A stretch of 48,938 bases of DNA from Hungateiclostridiaceae bacterium UBA1305 (GTDB taxonomy: Bacteria; Bacillota; Clostridia; Acetivibrionales; DTU013), in contig DBTX01000061.1 of NCBI GenBank assembly GCA_002307275.1, positions 1 through 48,938 of the forward strand, in the 5' to 3' direction. Position 1 is the first letter of the stretch. The number at the start of each line of letters is the position of its first letter. Of the stretch, positions 33,401 through 41,900 are shown piece after piece. The notes beneath the pieces were generated by a model that saw only the letters and a program-made list of their open reading frames with translations, was not told the origin of the DNA and ran no database searches. The position numbers and the translations under genes are program-made.

Positions 33401-36400
33401 AATATGGATATGACAAGGCCGGAAACGTGACCATATCAGAGGAAGGCAAGGTGGAAGGCGGTAAAGACAGCCTGTCCTCCATGGCGGAATTCACTTTCGA
33501 CAAGATGAACAGGGTCACGGATGAATACAGGTATCTCGATTCAAGCAGAAAAGCTCACATACATTATACATATGATGCAAATGGCAACAAGACCAGCGCG
33601 GTTGAATACTCCGACCAGACAGAGGGCAAATTCCTTAAATACACTTATGCATATGACTTTGCAGGAGAACTGGTAAAGGAAGAAGGTACATACTCGGAGA
33701 ACGGCAGTCAGGTAACAGCTCCGGTTCAGGGAAATTATCTGAAAAAGTATACCAGGGACTGCGAAGGCAATCTCCTCAAGGTAGAGGAGTATGACGGAAG
33801 CGGATTCCAGGCAACGGATTATACTTACGATTACCGGAATCGTATGATGTCAAAAACAGAACCGTTTGAGGAAGACGGAAAGAAGAAACAGACTTCCTAT
33901 AACTACGATAGACGCGGCAATATGGTTTCAGAAACCATTACGGTACAAGGAGTGCCTTATACTACCTACTACAAGTATGACGGCATGGGCAAGGTGTCAC
34001 AAAAGACAGATGCCATGAACCATACGACAACTTATCTATATGATGCAAATGGAAATCTTAAAAAGGAAATTGACCCCAGATACTATGGACTGAATGGGGA
34101 TAGTGCACCTGGTATGGAATACGAATACGACAGTATGGGGCAGCTTGTCAAGGCAATCAGCTTTGATGGGACGAACCGGGAAGTGGTATCGTACAAAGAA
34201 TACGATGGACGCGGAAATGTGGCGAAAGAAGCGGATGGCACCGGTTACAACAGCCAGGAACCTGCTCTGTCCATCGGCAAACTTTACAAATATGACGCAG
34301 CCGATCAGGTAATCCATTATACATCCGCACAGACGGCAAAAGATAATTCCGGAACGGCAAGCGGCTATACAAAATCCTATGTCTACGACGGTTCCGGCAG
34401 AGTAATCACCGAAGAGAATTCAAAAGGGGATATGACCGGCAATGCCTACTATCTGAACGGCTTGCTTAAGGAGACAGCCTATTCGGATGGGAGCAGGGAG
34501 AGCTATACATATGACGATACAGGAAAGCTCAGCAATGTAAAAACAGACAGGCGTGGGAACAAAACCACTACATACAACACTATATTCGGAAAGCCTTACC
34601 GCATCGAATACCCCGACCAGTCTGTTGAAACCTTTGCATATTCACCTGAGGGATACTTAACGGAAAGCCATGACAGGAACGGGAACGCGGCAGCATTTGA
34701 ATACGATCCGGCAGGCAATATGACTGCAAAACGGGAATTTGTCAAATCCGAGGCCGGTACTGCGAACTACAGGCTTACCCGGTTCAGCTATGATGAAACC
34801 GGCCTGACACTCAGCAGTGAAACCTTTGATCAGAAAGCTTCAAGCTCGAATGGACAGGAGATTTCTACCACATCGGCAGGAGACAAGGTTCAGAATACAT
34901 ACGATAAGGCAGGAAGACTTACCTCAACATTCGGACCGTTCGGGCATGAGACTTTGAACTCTTATGATGCTACCGGTAATTTAACTGCTGTAAGGCAAAA
35001 AGCTTCGGAAAATGCTTATAAAGTAATAAGATTTACATATGACTCGCGATCAAGGAAAGCGAGCGAATCACTGCTGGTTGACACTGCCGACATTGATAAA
35101 AATCTGCTTCAGGGGGCTGTGTTTGATGACGAGTATCCAACCATGGTGCAATCGACTACAGCATATACCTATTATGAGAATGAGCAGGTCAAGTCTGTCA
35201 GGGATGCATCGGGCAATGAAACTGTGCTCGAATATGATCTGGACGGGAGTTTGACGAGGAAACTTCAGCCATTGAATATCACAACACTCTACGGATATGA
35301 TACGGAAGGCAACCTGATCAGCGAGACCAATGGAAGAAAGGTATCCACCTATTACGACTATGACAGCCAGAACAGGATGATAAGAAAGAAAGTGCCTGCC
35401 GCAAACGGAGGCTTGGCTGTAACCCGCTATGTGTATGACGCCATTGGAAATCTGCTGAAAACCATCCAGCCCAATGATTATGACATGGCAAAAGACACGC
35501 CGGATCAACTGGAAAGCATGCAGGGCGCAGCATACACCTACGACAGCATGAACCGGCCCGTCACCATGATTGCACCGACTGGCGAAACTATACAGTATAT
35601 ATCCTATGACGCCAACGGAAACGTAAAGAAAAAAGTGGATGGTCTGCGGTACAAGGACAGTATGGCGGCATCTCCGGGGACTGTTTATGAATATGACGGG
35701 CTCAACAGAGCTGTGCGAGTGACTGATGCATTGGGCGGTTTTAATTCAAGTGAATATGACATCCTTGGGAATGCTATCAGGCAGACCGATGCGCCGGGAA
35801 ATACCACAAACTTCGTATACAACCCTGATGGTACTTTAGCCAAGGCAACCTATCCGGATCAGGGAAGCATCAGCTTCACCTATGATTTGCTGGGCAGGAT
35901 GACAGGCCGTACAGACCAGAGGGGCATCAGCTCAGCCTTTACATACAATGCTTTCGACAAGCTGAAGGAAGAGAAAGACTCCTACGGCAACAGCATCCTG
36001 CATAAGTATGATTTAAAAGGCAACGAAACCATTACTACGGATAAGCGGGGAAGCACGGCATACATCCGTTATGACGCATTGGACAGGCCTGTTGAAAAGA
36101 AAACGCCGCTGAAGGAGGATGAAACCGGAAACATATCCTATTCCGTTGAAAGCTATACCTATGACGAAGCCGGCAATTTACTGACAAGGACACTTGTTGG
36201 CTTGGAGAATGTTTCTTCCCGGAGGGTCTTGTCATATTCCTACTATGACAATAACCTCCCCAGGACTGAAGCCAACAATAACGGTTCTTATGTGATATAT
36301 TCCTACGACAATAACGGGAACATGGTCAAGAAAGAAACCTTGCGTGACATCACCGATGGCAAAAGCCGGTTAAATACAGAAAAATATACATACGATAGTA

Positions 36401-39400
36401 TGAACAGGATGACCCAGAGCATACAGCTTGTCGACGCTGAAGACGTATATAACGCCTCAGGCATCGCGAATATGGAAAACCTGACGGATAGCGAATATCC
36501 GGGGAAAGTCAAACTGATTACCGGATACGGGTACGATATTCTCGGCAATAGAACTGCTGAAGTTTCTCCGATGGGTTATAGCTTTGCAGATGGAGATATT
36601 GCGGACAGGGAAAAGTATACCGTCCGGTATTCCTACGATACGCTTAACAGGCTCGAAAAAGCAACTCGCAGGGTCAACGGAAGCGACGTATCGGTCAGCT
36701 ATATCTATGATGCCGCAGGAAACAGGATAGAAGAGCAAAATGAACGCGGCTATTCCACAAAGTATGCCTATGATGTGATGAATCGCTTGAAAAACATCAC
36801 TGACACTGACAATCAAACCATTACCTACGGCTACGACCTTGCAGGCAACAGGAATACAGTCACCAATTCCAAGGGTTACACAATGACCTACAGCTATGAC
36901 CTGCTGAACCGCGAGGAGAATGTTATCGATGCTTATGGGGTCATTATCAGCAGGAAGCTTTATGATGAAAACGGCAATATCATTAAATCAATAGAAGCGA
37001 AAGGTTATCTTTCCGCAGCGAGTGATGATGCAAAGTATGGCACACTGTACACCTACGACCTGGCAAACAGGCTGACAAGCATCGCAAAGCCGGAAGCAGC
37101 CTTGCAGGGCAAAATTACTGAAAGTTATGAATACAATCCGTATGGAGAAAGATCCAAGGTTACCGACGCTCTCGGCAATGCCACAGCCTATGAATATGAC
37201 AACGGAGGCAACCTCATCAAGGTCACGGATGCTCTTGGCGTCATCACCGAATACGGTTATGACAAGGCGGGCAACAAGCTCTACATGACCGACGGCAGGG
37301 GAAAGATGACCAACTACAGCTACAATGCCCTGGGTAAAATACAGAGTACGACGGATGCTGAAAACAGGAGCGCCAGTTATCAGTATGATCTGGCAGGGAA
37401 CCTTGCCAGCCTGTCCGACAGGAACGCAGCCGTTACCCTGTACACCTATGACAACAGGAATCTGCTGCTGGAAAAGAAGATCGATTCAACCACAAACTGC
37501 GGCGTGAGGTATACATACGACGAATGCGGGAACAGGTCGGGCATGTCTGATGAAAGCGGAGATTACACCTATAGCTACGATGCAGAAAACCGTCTGGAAG
37601 AGATCAGGAAGGGTGGAGACACCCAGATCGGCTACACTTACGACGAAATAGGGAATATTGCCACAGTAACAGACAGCCTTGGATTTACGACCACTTACAC
37701 CTATGACAAATCCAGCAGAATGGAAACAGTTGTCTACGCGGATCAAACCGTTGTTTACACATACGATAGCAACGGGAACAGAGAGTCGGTCACCTATAGC
37801 AATGGAATAAGGGAAGAATTCCGTTATGACAGGGACAACAAGCTGCTCAGGCTGACAAACAGCAAGTCGGACGGCAGTGTCCTGTCCTCCTTCAGCTATA
37901 CTTACGATCCGACGGGAAGACAGCTGACAAAGCAGGACAGCTACGGAACCTCAGCGTACACCTATGATGCAGATGGAAGAATCCTCAAGGAGGAGACCCC
38001 AGGCAGGACAGCAGTGTATGCTTATGACAATGGAGGCAACAGGGTGTCCCTGAACGAGACTTATACCTCAGGGCAGCCGACCGGCTTTATTGACAGTACT
38101 ACCGGTGTAGGAATACAATATATTCTTAAGAAGAGCGAATATGTTTATTCCGCCTCCAACCGGCTCCTGAAGCTGGTAGAGAAGCTGTGCGAAGCAAGCG
38201 GCAAGGTTTTGCTGACCAGAACCACAACATACCTGTACGACGAAAACGGCAATCAGTTGCGCCAGAGTACCAGCTACACTTCCCTCAGCAGCATCAAGGC
38301 ACGCCAGACCCTGAAGGGCACCTCCTATGGGGATAGTCTGAATGGAGCAATTGATCCGCTGATCAACCGGACAAGCAACACCTTCGACGGCTTCAACAGA
38401 CTCAAGAAGACCGAGCAGATCCAAAGCGGAGTCAGGACGCTTGTAGAATACACCTATAACGGCGACGATCTCAGGGTGCAAAAGACGGTAAGAAAGTCAG
38501 ACAGCAATTATACCCCTGAAGTGATCAATTACCTTTATGACAGGCAGCATGTCATCCTTGAGACGGGAGTAGATGGCGGCTTGAAGATAAGGTACATCAG
38601 GGGAATCAATTATCTGGCAAGAGCCGGCAGCACGGTTGGCTACAGTGCTATCCTGTACAACGGCCACGGTGATGTCATCCAGACTGTCGATGCCGCAGGA
38701 AATATAGAAAACAGCTACGATTACGACATCTGGGGCAACCCGACGCTGACCCTGGAACAGTACAGCTTCAGCATACGTTATGCAGGAGAGTTCTTTGACA
38801 AGGAAACGGGCCTGTACTACCTGAGAGCCAGGTACTATAACCCGTACATAGGGCGGTTTATCAGCGAGGACAGCTACTGGGGAGAAGATACCAATCCGTT
38901 GAGTCTGAATCTTTATACGTATTGCAGCAATGATCCCGTGCAGTTTACGGACCCCACGGGACATAAGCAGGCCGGTGATGAAAACCTGGATGTTATTTCA
39001 CGAGCGGGAATTAGAGATGCAACCGATGCTTATAATGAAGCCAAGGCCAAAAACGATAAGGCAGGAATGGAGGCAGCTCACCAAACAGCTGAAAACATCA
39101 GAAAAAATGCTGCAAACCAAACTTCCGGCAGCAACAGCTCAACTACTAGTAGCAGCAAAAGCAGCAGTTCGACCTCTTCCAGTGGCAAAAGCACCTCAAG
39201 TGGAAAGAGTAATAGCGGAAGTACCGTAACAATGTTCTGGGAAGGGTACACAGAAACAGTTAATGCTGATGAAGTGGATTTCTATAAGGAAAGAGGATAT
39301 TCTGTCGTTACTTCTGAAAATGCTAAAGGCTGCGTGGAGGTAATCGAGCAACTTGGCAATAAAACCAATAGTAAAGGTAATAGCCAAAAGGAATTTGCTG

Positions 39401-40323
39401 GCAGCCTTCTCAGTGATTTGATAAGCTCAGTAATTCAAACTGATGCCTCAAATAGTGATGGAGCAGAGTTTACCCAAGTGCAAATATCTGATGAGGAGCC
39501 AGTAACAGGAACGGTTAAAAGCGCATCACAATTACTCTATGAGCTTGAGGATAAAATAAAGAGTTATCCTCAAAATGACTGGTTAAGCTGGCTTAGGAAA
39601 ACCAATAATCAGAAGAAATTACATAACGAAGCCAATGAGATTAGGGATGCGATCAAGAATTCAGTTGAATACCAGAATGACCCAGATTTTAAGAAATTAG
39701 TTGACACGACTTTTAACGAAGCTGCTTATAAGAACGGTAATAAAACTGGGGATATTGAGAAGTTAATCGTGTATTTAAAAGAAAAAGAAACCAAAGAATT
39801 ATTGAAGAAGCAAGAGGAGAATAGTAACTTAAGCGAAACAAGTAAAACCGAGGAACTTAGTGAAGAGCTTATAATAATGATTGCCACAGTGTATGGAGAA
39901 GCTGCGAATTGTAGTGATGCCGGGAAAGAAGCTGTTGCGAATATAATTATGAATCGAGTAGGAACAAGGGAATGGAAAAAGTATAATACAGTTACGGAAG
40001 TAATTGAAAACAGTGGTTTTGATGCCTATACACATCCCAATGATCCTTATAATGAAGCCATTACATATTTGAAGAAGAGGGATGGATCGAATGCAGACAT
40101 TGAAAATACCATTAAAATTGTGACTGCTGTATACAATGATGAAAGAGAAGATAATACTGATGGTGCAGTTTTATACTACAGTCCTAATGCACAAGCAGCA
40201 TTACATAAAAAGTTCCCGAAATTATATACTTCTCTTGTTCCCAAATGGGTTAACAACAAAGTTGAGGAAGTACAGGTGTCTGGAGCTGGAAATGATGATC
40301 TCAAATTTTATAAGTATAAGTAG
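30493..40323 (+). CDS. RHS/YD-repeat secreted toxin with SleB-like C-terminal domain
   Basis: A 3276-residue protein with a GTG start eight bases after a GGGGG box (the ATG two bases earlier meets TGA at once). A signal peptide occupies residues 1-27, ending AKA. An N-terminal region with LPGKNGLDLEIKRLYKSGT is followed by dozens of YD repeats (YDxxGNxxxxTD pattern) to about residue 2760. The conserved RHS core end (GLYYLRARYYNPYIGRFISE ... DPTGH) ends near 2823. Next come a Ser/Thr/Gly linker (2878-2915), a VTGTVKSASQ pretoxin segment and a C-terminal domain (about 3120-3260) reading VYGEAANCSDAGKEAVANII then MNRV, as in SleB/Hydrolase_2 wall hydrolases. RHS shells enclose and deliver their toxic C-termini. 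Peptidoglycan cleavage is inferred. Confidence 0.93.
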   Translation: MRKLIKLTIIFNILLIALLLPAQVAKAETLEEQLNNLIGPNKQYNTALSPVYLRNNTTEETISAQSGDLTLNQTDYVLPGKNGLDLEIKRLYKSGTSNVQEMKVKYVDGAWVDYVYSDANTTSFYEERFNLGIGMRFSFPEMEMKTNADGTSYKFLHTESGDVYRLYDPKPDDGIEAYEPENQTIKDVTVTISADFSNGQTDGKSKYVMTGKDGKKTYFADDGRILGIADRYGNTIKFEYSTFNYTVDGVKKTRKLATRITDTVGRVVTIEYKEDETFIAGPIKNIVYSAEESYKTSQNPNTISSGDLEGKFQVVVNLPDGKKIVYDKTAVLVSPTKHILRTRLQRVFDIDGKPKYHYWYEQPSLGFSYTGKSGYSAYNTYENLVQIDYCRNNRMKRYTYNTFTQGLSDGSMQYRKIFEKKELAKTGYDPAKTDFLDRFVCDVKDKINYSYTNEADGYGFSGYQENNNDYLKDTYKYYASKTDLNGTSVKYTYSGTHELVVTEETGKDHKKTIVTENDEMKFPKKIVETLNNVADGQAVSQSAIKIENFRYDQYGNLTNYTGPLAKRDDKGYPTDTENTVIYSYAYDKFHTLLQKTWKQDKDTVCQIINTIDDKGNITREQKVNTDDPVQWVNTDYQYDGSGNVTQKTVNSPDNIYITKYVYGTDADGADHKGAYLTKEFKLVGGVELARQYVYDHNTGNKKAEIDENGNRTDYEYDALERNTKITYPDQTYRQYTYKDYLYAGREVEYLDQNKTKFQFNYDIFDNITRYSLFENNLWKTLAQTEYDFRGNKVSETDSNGNKTAYEYNSYSMLTGKIYYEKDTAKKENIKLTYTYGISNDTPIILTLTDEDGYVKKYYYNAAEQLVKYEETPDNANYFAKSFTYNYIGSVASEKDALNGTTIYVYDNLGRLGRKIDALNNETVYSYNNLDNVLAEEAPGGKVTENIYDAAGRIVEVRTYTKGSGDYYYKQYGYDKAGNVTISEEGKVEGGKDSLSSMAEFTFDKMNRVTDEYRYLDSSRKAHIHYTYDANGNKTSAVEYSDQTEGKFLKYTYAYDFAGELVKEEGTYSENGSQVTAPVQGNYLKKYTRDCEGNLLKVEEYDGSGFQATDYTYDYRNRMMSKTEPFEEDGKKKQTSYNYDRRGNMVSETITVQGVPYTTYYKYDGMGKVSQKTDAMNHTTTYLYDANGNLKKEIDPRYYGLNGDSAPGMEYEYDSMGQLVKAISFDGTNREVVSYKEYDGRGNVAKEADGTGYNSQEPALSIGKLYKYDAADQVIHYTSAQTAKDNSGTASGYTKSYVYDGSGRVITEENSKGDMTGNAYYLNGLLKETAYSDGSRESYTYDDTGKLSNVKTDRRGNKTTTYNTIFGKPYRIEYPDQSVETFAYSPEGYLTESHDRNGNAAAFEYDPAGNMTAKREFVKSEAGTANYRLTRFSYDETGLTLSSETFDQKASSSNGQEISTTSAGDKVQNTYDKAGRLTSTFGPFGHETLNSYDATGNLTAVRQKASENAYKVIRFTYDSRSRKASESLLVDTADIDKNLLQGAVFDDEYPTMVQSTTAYTYYENEQVKSVRDASGNETVLEYDLDGSLTRKLQPLNITTLYGYDTEGNLISETNGRKVSTYYDYDSQNRMIRKKVPAANGGLAVTRYVYDAIGNLLKTIQPNDYDMAKDTPDQLESMQGAAYTYDSMNRPVTMIAPTGETIQYISYDANGNVKKKVDGLRYKDSMAASPGTVYEYDGLNRAVRVTDALGGFNSSEYDILGNAIRQTDAPGNTTNFVYNPDGTLAKATYPDQGSISFTYDLLGRMTGRTDQRGISSAFTYNAFDKLKEEKDSYGNSILHKYDLKGNETITTDKRGSTAYIRYDALDRPVEKKTPLKEDETGNISYSVESYTYDEAGNLLTRTLVGLENVSSRRVLSYSYYDNNLPRTEANNNGSYVIYSYDNNGNMVKKETLRDITDGKSRLNTEKYTYDSMNRMTQSIQLVDAEDVYNASGIANMENLTDSEYPGKVKLITGYGYDILGNRTAEVSPMGYSFADGDIADREKYTVRYSYDTLNRLEKATRRVNGSDVSVSYIYDAAGNRIEEQNERGYSTKYAYDVMNRLKNITDTDNQTITYGYDLAGNRNTVTNSKGYTMTYSYDLLNREENVIDAYGVIISRKLYDENGNIIKSIEAKGYLSAASDDAKYGTLYTYDLANRLTSIAKPEAALQGKITESYEYNPYGERSKVTDALGNATAYEYDNGGNLIKVTDALGVITEYGYDKAGNKLYMTDGRGKMTNYSYNALGKIQSTTDAENRSASYQYDLAGNLASLSDRNAAVTLYTYDNRNLLLEKKIDSTTNCGVRYTYDECGNRSGMSDESGDYTYSYDAENRLEEIRKGGDTQIGYTYDEIGNIATVTDSLGFTTTYTYDKSSRMETVVYADQTVVYTYDSNGNRESVTYSNGIREEFRYDRDNKLLRLTNSKSDGSVLSSFSYTYDPTGRQLTKQDSYGTSAYTYDADGRILKEETPGRTAVYAYDNGGNRVSLNETYTSGQPTGFIDSTTGVGIQYILKKSEYVYSASNRLLKLVEKLCEASGKVLLTRTTTYLYDENGNQLRQSTSYTSLSSIKARQTLKGTSYGDSLNGAIDPLINRTSNTFDGFNRLKKTEQIQSGVRTLVEYTYNGDDLRVQKTVRKSDSNYTPEVINYLYDRQHVILETGVDGGLKIRYIRGINYLARAGSTVGYSAILYNGHGDVIQTVDAAGNIENSYDYDIWGNPTLTLEQYSFSIRYAGEFFDKETGLYYLRARYYNPYIGRFISEDSYWGEDTNPLSLNLYTYCSNDPVQFTDPTGHKQAGDENLDVISRAGIRDATDAYNEAKAKNDKAGMEAAHQTAENIRKNAANQTSGSNSSTTSSSKSSSSTSSSGKSTSSGKSNSGSTVTMFWEGYTETVNADEVDFYKERGYSVVTSENAKGCVEVIEQLGNKTNSKGNSQKEFAGSLLSDLISSVIQTDASNSDGAEFTQVQISDEEPVTGTVKSASQLLYELEDKIKSYPQNDWLSWLRKTNNQKKLHNEANEIRDAIKNSVEYQNDPDFKKLVDTTFNEAAYKNGNKTGDIEKLIVYLKEKETKELLKKQEENSNLSETSKTEELSEELIIMIATVYGEAANCSDAGKEAVANIIMNRVGTREWKKYNTVTEVIENSGFDAYTHPNDPYNEAITYLKKRDGSNADIENTIKIVTAVYNDEREDNTDGAVLYYSPNAQAALHKKFPKLYTSLVPKWVNNKVEEVQVSGAGNDDLKFYKYK

Positions 40324-40334
40324 CGGAGGTAGAC

Positions 40335-40931
40335 ATGCGTAAAAAAATAATATTCATTATATTAATAATTGCAATGTGTGTTTCATTTGCTGCTTGTGAA
40401 ATGAAATATAATTCAGAAGCACCTACAGCAACGCCAGTTGCAGAAAAAAGCAAAAATTCCTCTATTACGATGAAGGACTTTTACATAATAGCAAAAAATA
40501 AAGACGAAACCTATAATATTAAATTACTCGATAAGAATAAAAAAGTCATTGATGAATTCACTGTACCAAAGGAGCCTCATGTAAAGGAATTGGAGAAGGA
40601 CGTAATTCAGTTTATAATTAGCTATGGTAGTCCTTTTTACACAACATATTTTTATGATACTAAAGCCAATCTAATTTCGCAAGCTTATGATACACCTGTA
40701 TTGGTAGATAAAGGGAGAATTGTAATTGTAGAAGGCAATAAGTTAATAGTATCTGATATTTTTGACAAAGATTTATATTATAAAGAAGTTGAAAGAAATT
40801 TTTCACAGACAGTTCCACCCTCTTCTGCAATATTGACTGCAAAATTTGTTAATTCAGATAAATTGCAAATTGATTATTATGAGGGCGAAGACTTTACAGA
40901 AAAGTCGGAAATTATAGATTTAAGTAAATAG
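40335..40931 (+). CDS. Lipoprotein, candidate immunity protein of the RHS toxin
   Basis: A 198-residue protein with a lipoprotein signal: basic RKK, a hydrophobic stretch IIFIILIIAMCVSF and the lipobox SFAAC at about residues 17-21, then an acidic/Thr-rich linker. The mature part is a small beta-rich domain (DFYIIAKNKDETYNIKLLDK, then DKGRIVIVEGNKLIVSDIFD) with no enzyme motif. It starts 11 bp after the RHS stop with a GCGGAGGT box, so the two are co-translated. Immunity genes sit directly behind RHS toxins, and an outer-face lipoprotein is the sensible place to block a wall hydrolase. That role is inferred from position and topology. Confidence 0.75.
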   Translation: MRKKIIFIILIIAMCVSFAACEMKYNSEAPTATPVAEKSKNSSITMKDFYIIAKNKDETYNIKLLDKNKKVIDEFTVPKEPHVKELEKDVIQFIISYGSPFYTTYFYDTKANLISQAYDTPVLVDKGRIVIVEGNKLIVSDIFDKDLYYKEVERNFSQTVPPSSAILTAKFVNSDKLQIDYYEGEDFTEKSEIIDLSK

Positions 40932-40959
40932 AATTGAATATCATGTAAATAAAGTTCCA

Positions 40960-40990
40960 GGCGGTTATCAATGAGGTAACCGTCTTTATT
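40960..40990 (+). terminator. Terminator after the RHS-lipoprotein pair
   Basis: GGCGGTTA and TAACCGTC pair, with one G-U pair, around a nine-base loop and are followed by TTTATTTTA. Confidence 0.7.
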
Positions 40991-40998
40991 TTAATACA

Positions 40999-41165
40999 GC
41001 CCGTCGCTCCGGTGAGCGGCCTCCGTAAGCGGGCAGGCGCGGGAACCGCCCATTCAGGCTAACATCCTGACAAGCTGGTATTGATGCAGCCTGCCGGGCG
41101 GGTTCCCTTGCGCCGGTAGTGGCAAGTGAGCAAGCCGGAAGCCTCACACACGCAGCAACTGTCTC
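40999..41165. other. GC-rich structured segment, possible ncRNA or mobile-element relic
   Basis: This segment is clearly richer in G+C than its surroundings and folds into nested inverted repeats. These are GCCCG/CGGGC enclosing CGCT/AGCG (40999-41034), and a long imperfect stem GGCGCGGGAACC with GGTTCCCTTGCGCC (41036-41114). Inside it sits CAGG/CCTG, and GTGAG/CTCAC lies at about 41126-41147. No open frame explains it. The layout recalls HEARO/omega RNAs of IS200/IS605-like elements, but no IscB or TnpB gene is nearby. DNA from 41166 to 41363 shows nothing recognisable. Confidence 0.45.
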
Positions 41166-41363
41166 TTTCTTTTAAACAGAATTTGCGTTTTCAAATCCTG
41201 TTCTACAGCACAGTAAATGCCTTTGTAGCAGAGGAAACGGCTTGAGCAGGCTGATCCGATAAAAATGCTCCTTCCAGCATAAAAATCACCGGAAAAACAA
41301 ATGCAAAAAGCATAATGACGGCTTACTGACCAGAGAATCCAAAACCCATAAAACACAAAGAAA

Positions 41364-41683
41364 AAAGCGCGCCAGACACTGAAGGGCACCTCCTATGGAG
41401 ATAATTTCGAGAGTATATCAGTGGGCTCCCTAACGCAAATATCTAATGAAAATTTGCCGGCAGGAACGGTTAAAAGCGCATCGCAAACCACTGAAAAAGT
41501 ACTGCTTCTGAAAAAATACCAACGAAGTCATGCGGGTTTTAGCATCAAATTTCAGAGAGAGGACTTGTTGAGGTTTCTTGAAATATTAGCTTCGTCCTTA
41601 CGCTTCCAAACAAGCTGGTACTTGGTTTCAATAAGTATGGTGTAATTTCAACAAATTCCAACAAAATAATTCCAATTAAGTAA
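41364..41683 (+). pseudogene. Remnant of an alternative RHS C-terminus (orphan tip)
   Basis: Bases 41364-41411 encode RQTLKGTSYGD, matching the RHS gene at about 38297-38345. The frame then jumps to QISNENLPAGTVKSASQ, matching the pretoxin segment QISDEEPVTGTVKSASQ encoded near 39480-39530, so roughly 1.1 kb of intervening RHS sequence is missing. After this the sequence diverges from the RHS C-terminus. A frame change near 41610 is needed to reach a plausible tail, NKLVLGFNKYGVISTNSNKI, ending at TAA 41681. There is no ribosome binding site. It is best read as a decayed, displaced RHS tip. Confidence 0.75.
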
Positions 41684-41692
41684 AAAACATAA

Positions 41693-41721
41693 TTGACAAA
41701 AGAAGGCAATTATGTTAATGT
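41693..41721 (+). promoter_or_regulatory. Promoter upstream of the second structured leader element
   Basis: TTGACA (41693-41698) and TAATGT (41716-41721) are separated by 17 bp. The element at 41775 would lie about 45 nt into the transcript. Confidence 0.65.
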
Positions 41722-41774
41722 AAACTATATAGAACCAAAAAGTAATAGCTTTACAAGTCCTCGGATTAATAAAT

Positions 41775-41860
41775 TGATGCGTTGATATATAGCCAATATT
41801 TGGGCACTTTGGGCTATATTGAGCAAGTGGTGCAACCGGCAATTTTTTTGTTGCCTTTTT
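41775..41860 (+). promoter_or_regulatory. Structured 5'-UTR element, copy 2 (unclassified, riboswitch-like)
   Basis: It is nearly identical to the copy at 29887. The stem is ATATAGCC (41787-41794) / GGCTATAT (41812-41819): the outer G-C pair of copy 1 is A-T here, a compensated change. The loop CACTT and downstream AAGTG are conserved. The end forms a small terminator-like hairpin GGCAA/TTGCC followed by T5. It precedes the protease gene. Confidence 0.72.
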
Positions 41861-41900
41861 GTCAAAGCTTTTAGCAAATACAGGCGAGGGAGATGCGAAT

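Noticed and set aside
41144..41389. An 81-codon minus-strand frame in the RHS island
   Set aside because: No ribosome binding site, composition unlike neighbouring genes, and it overlaps the GC-rich structured segment and the RHS remnant.
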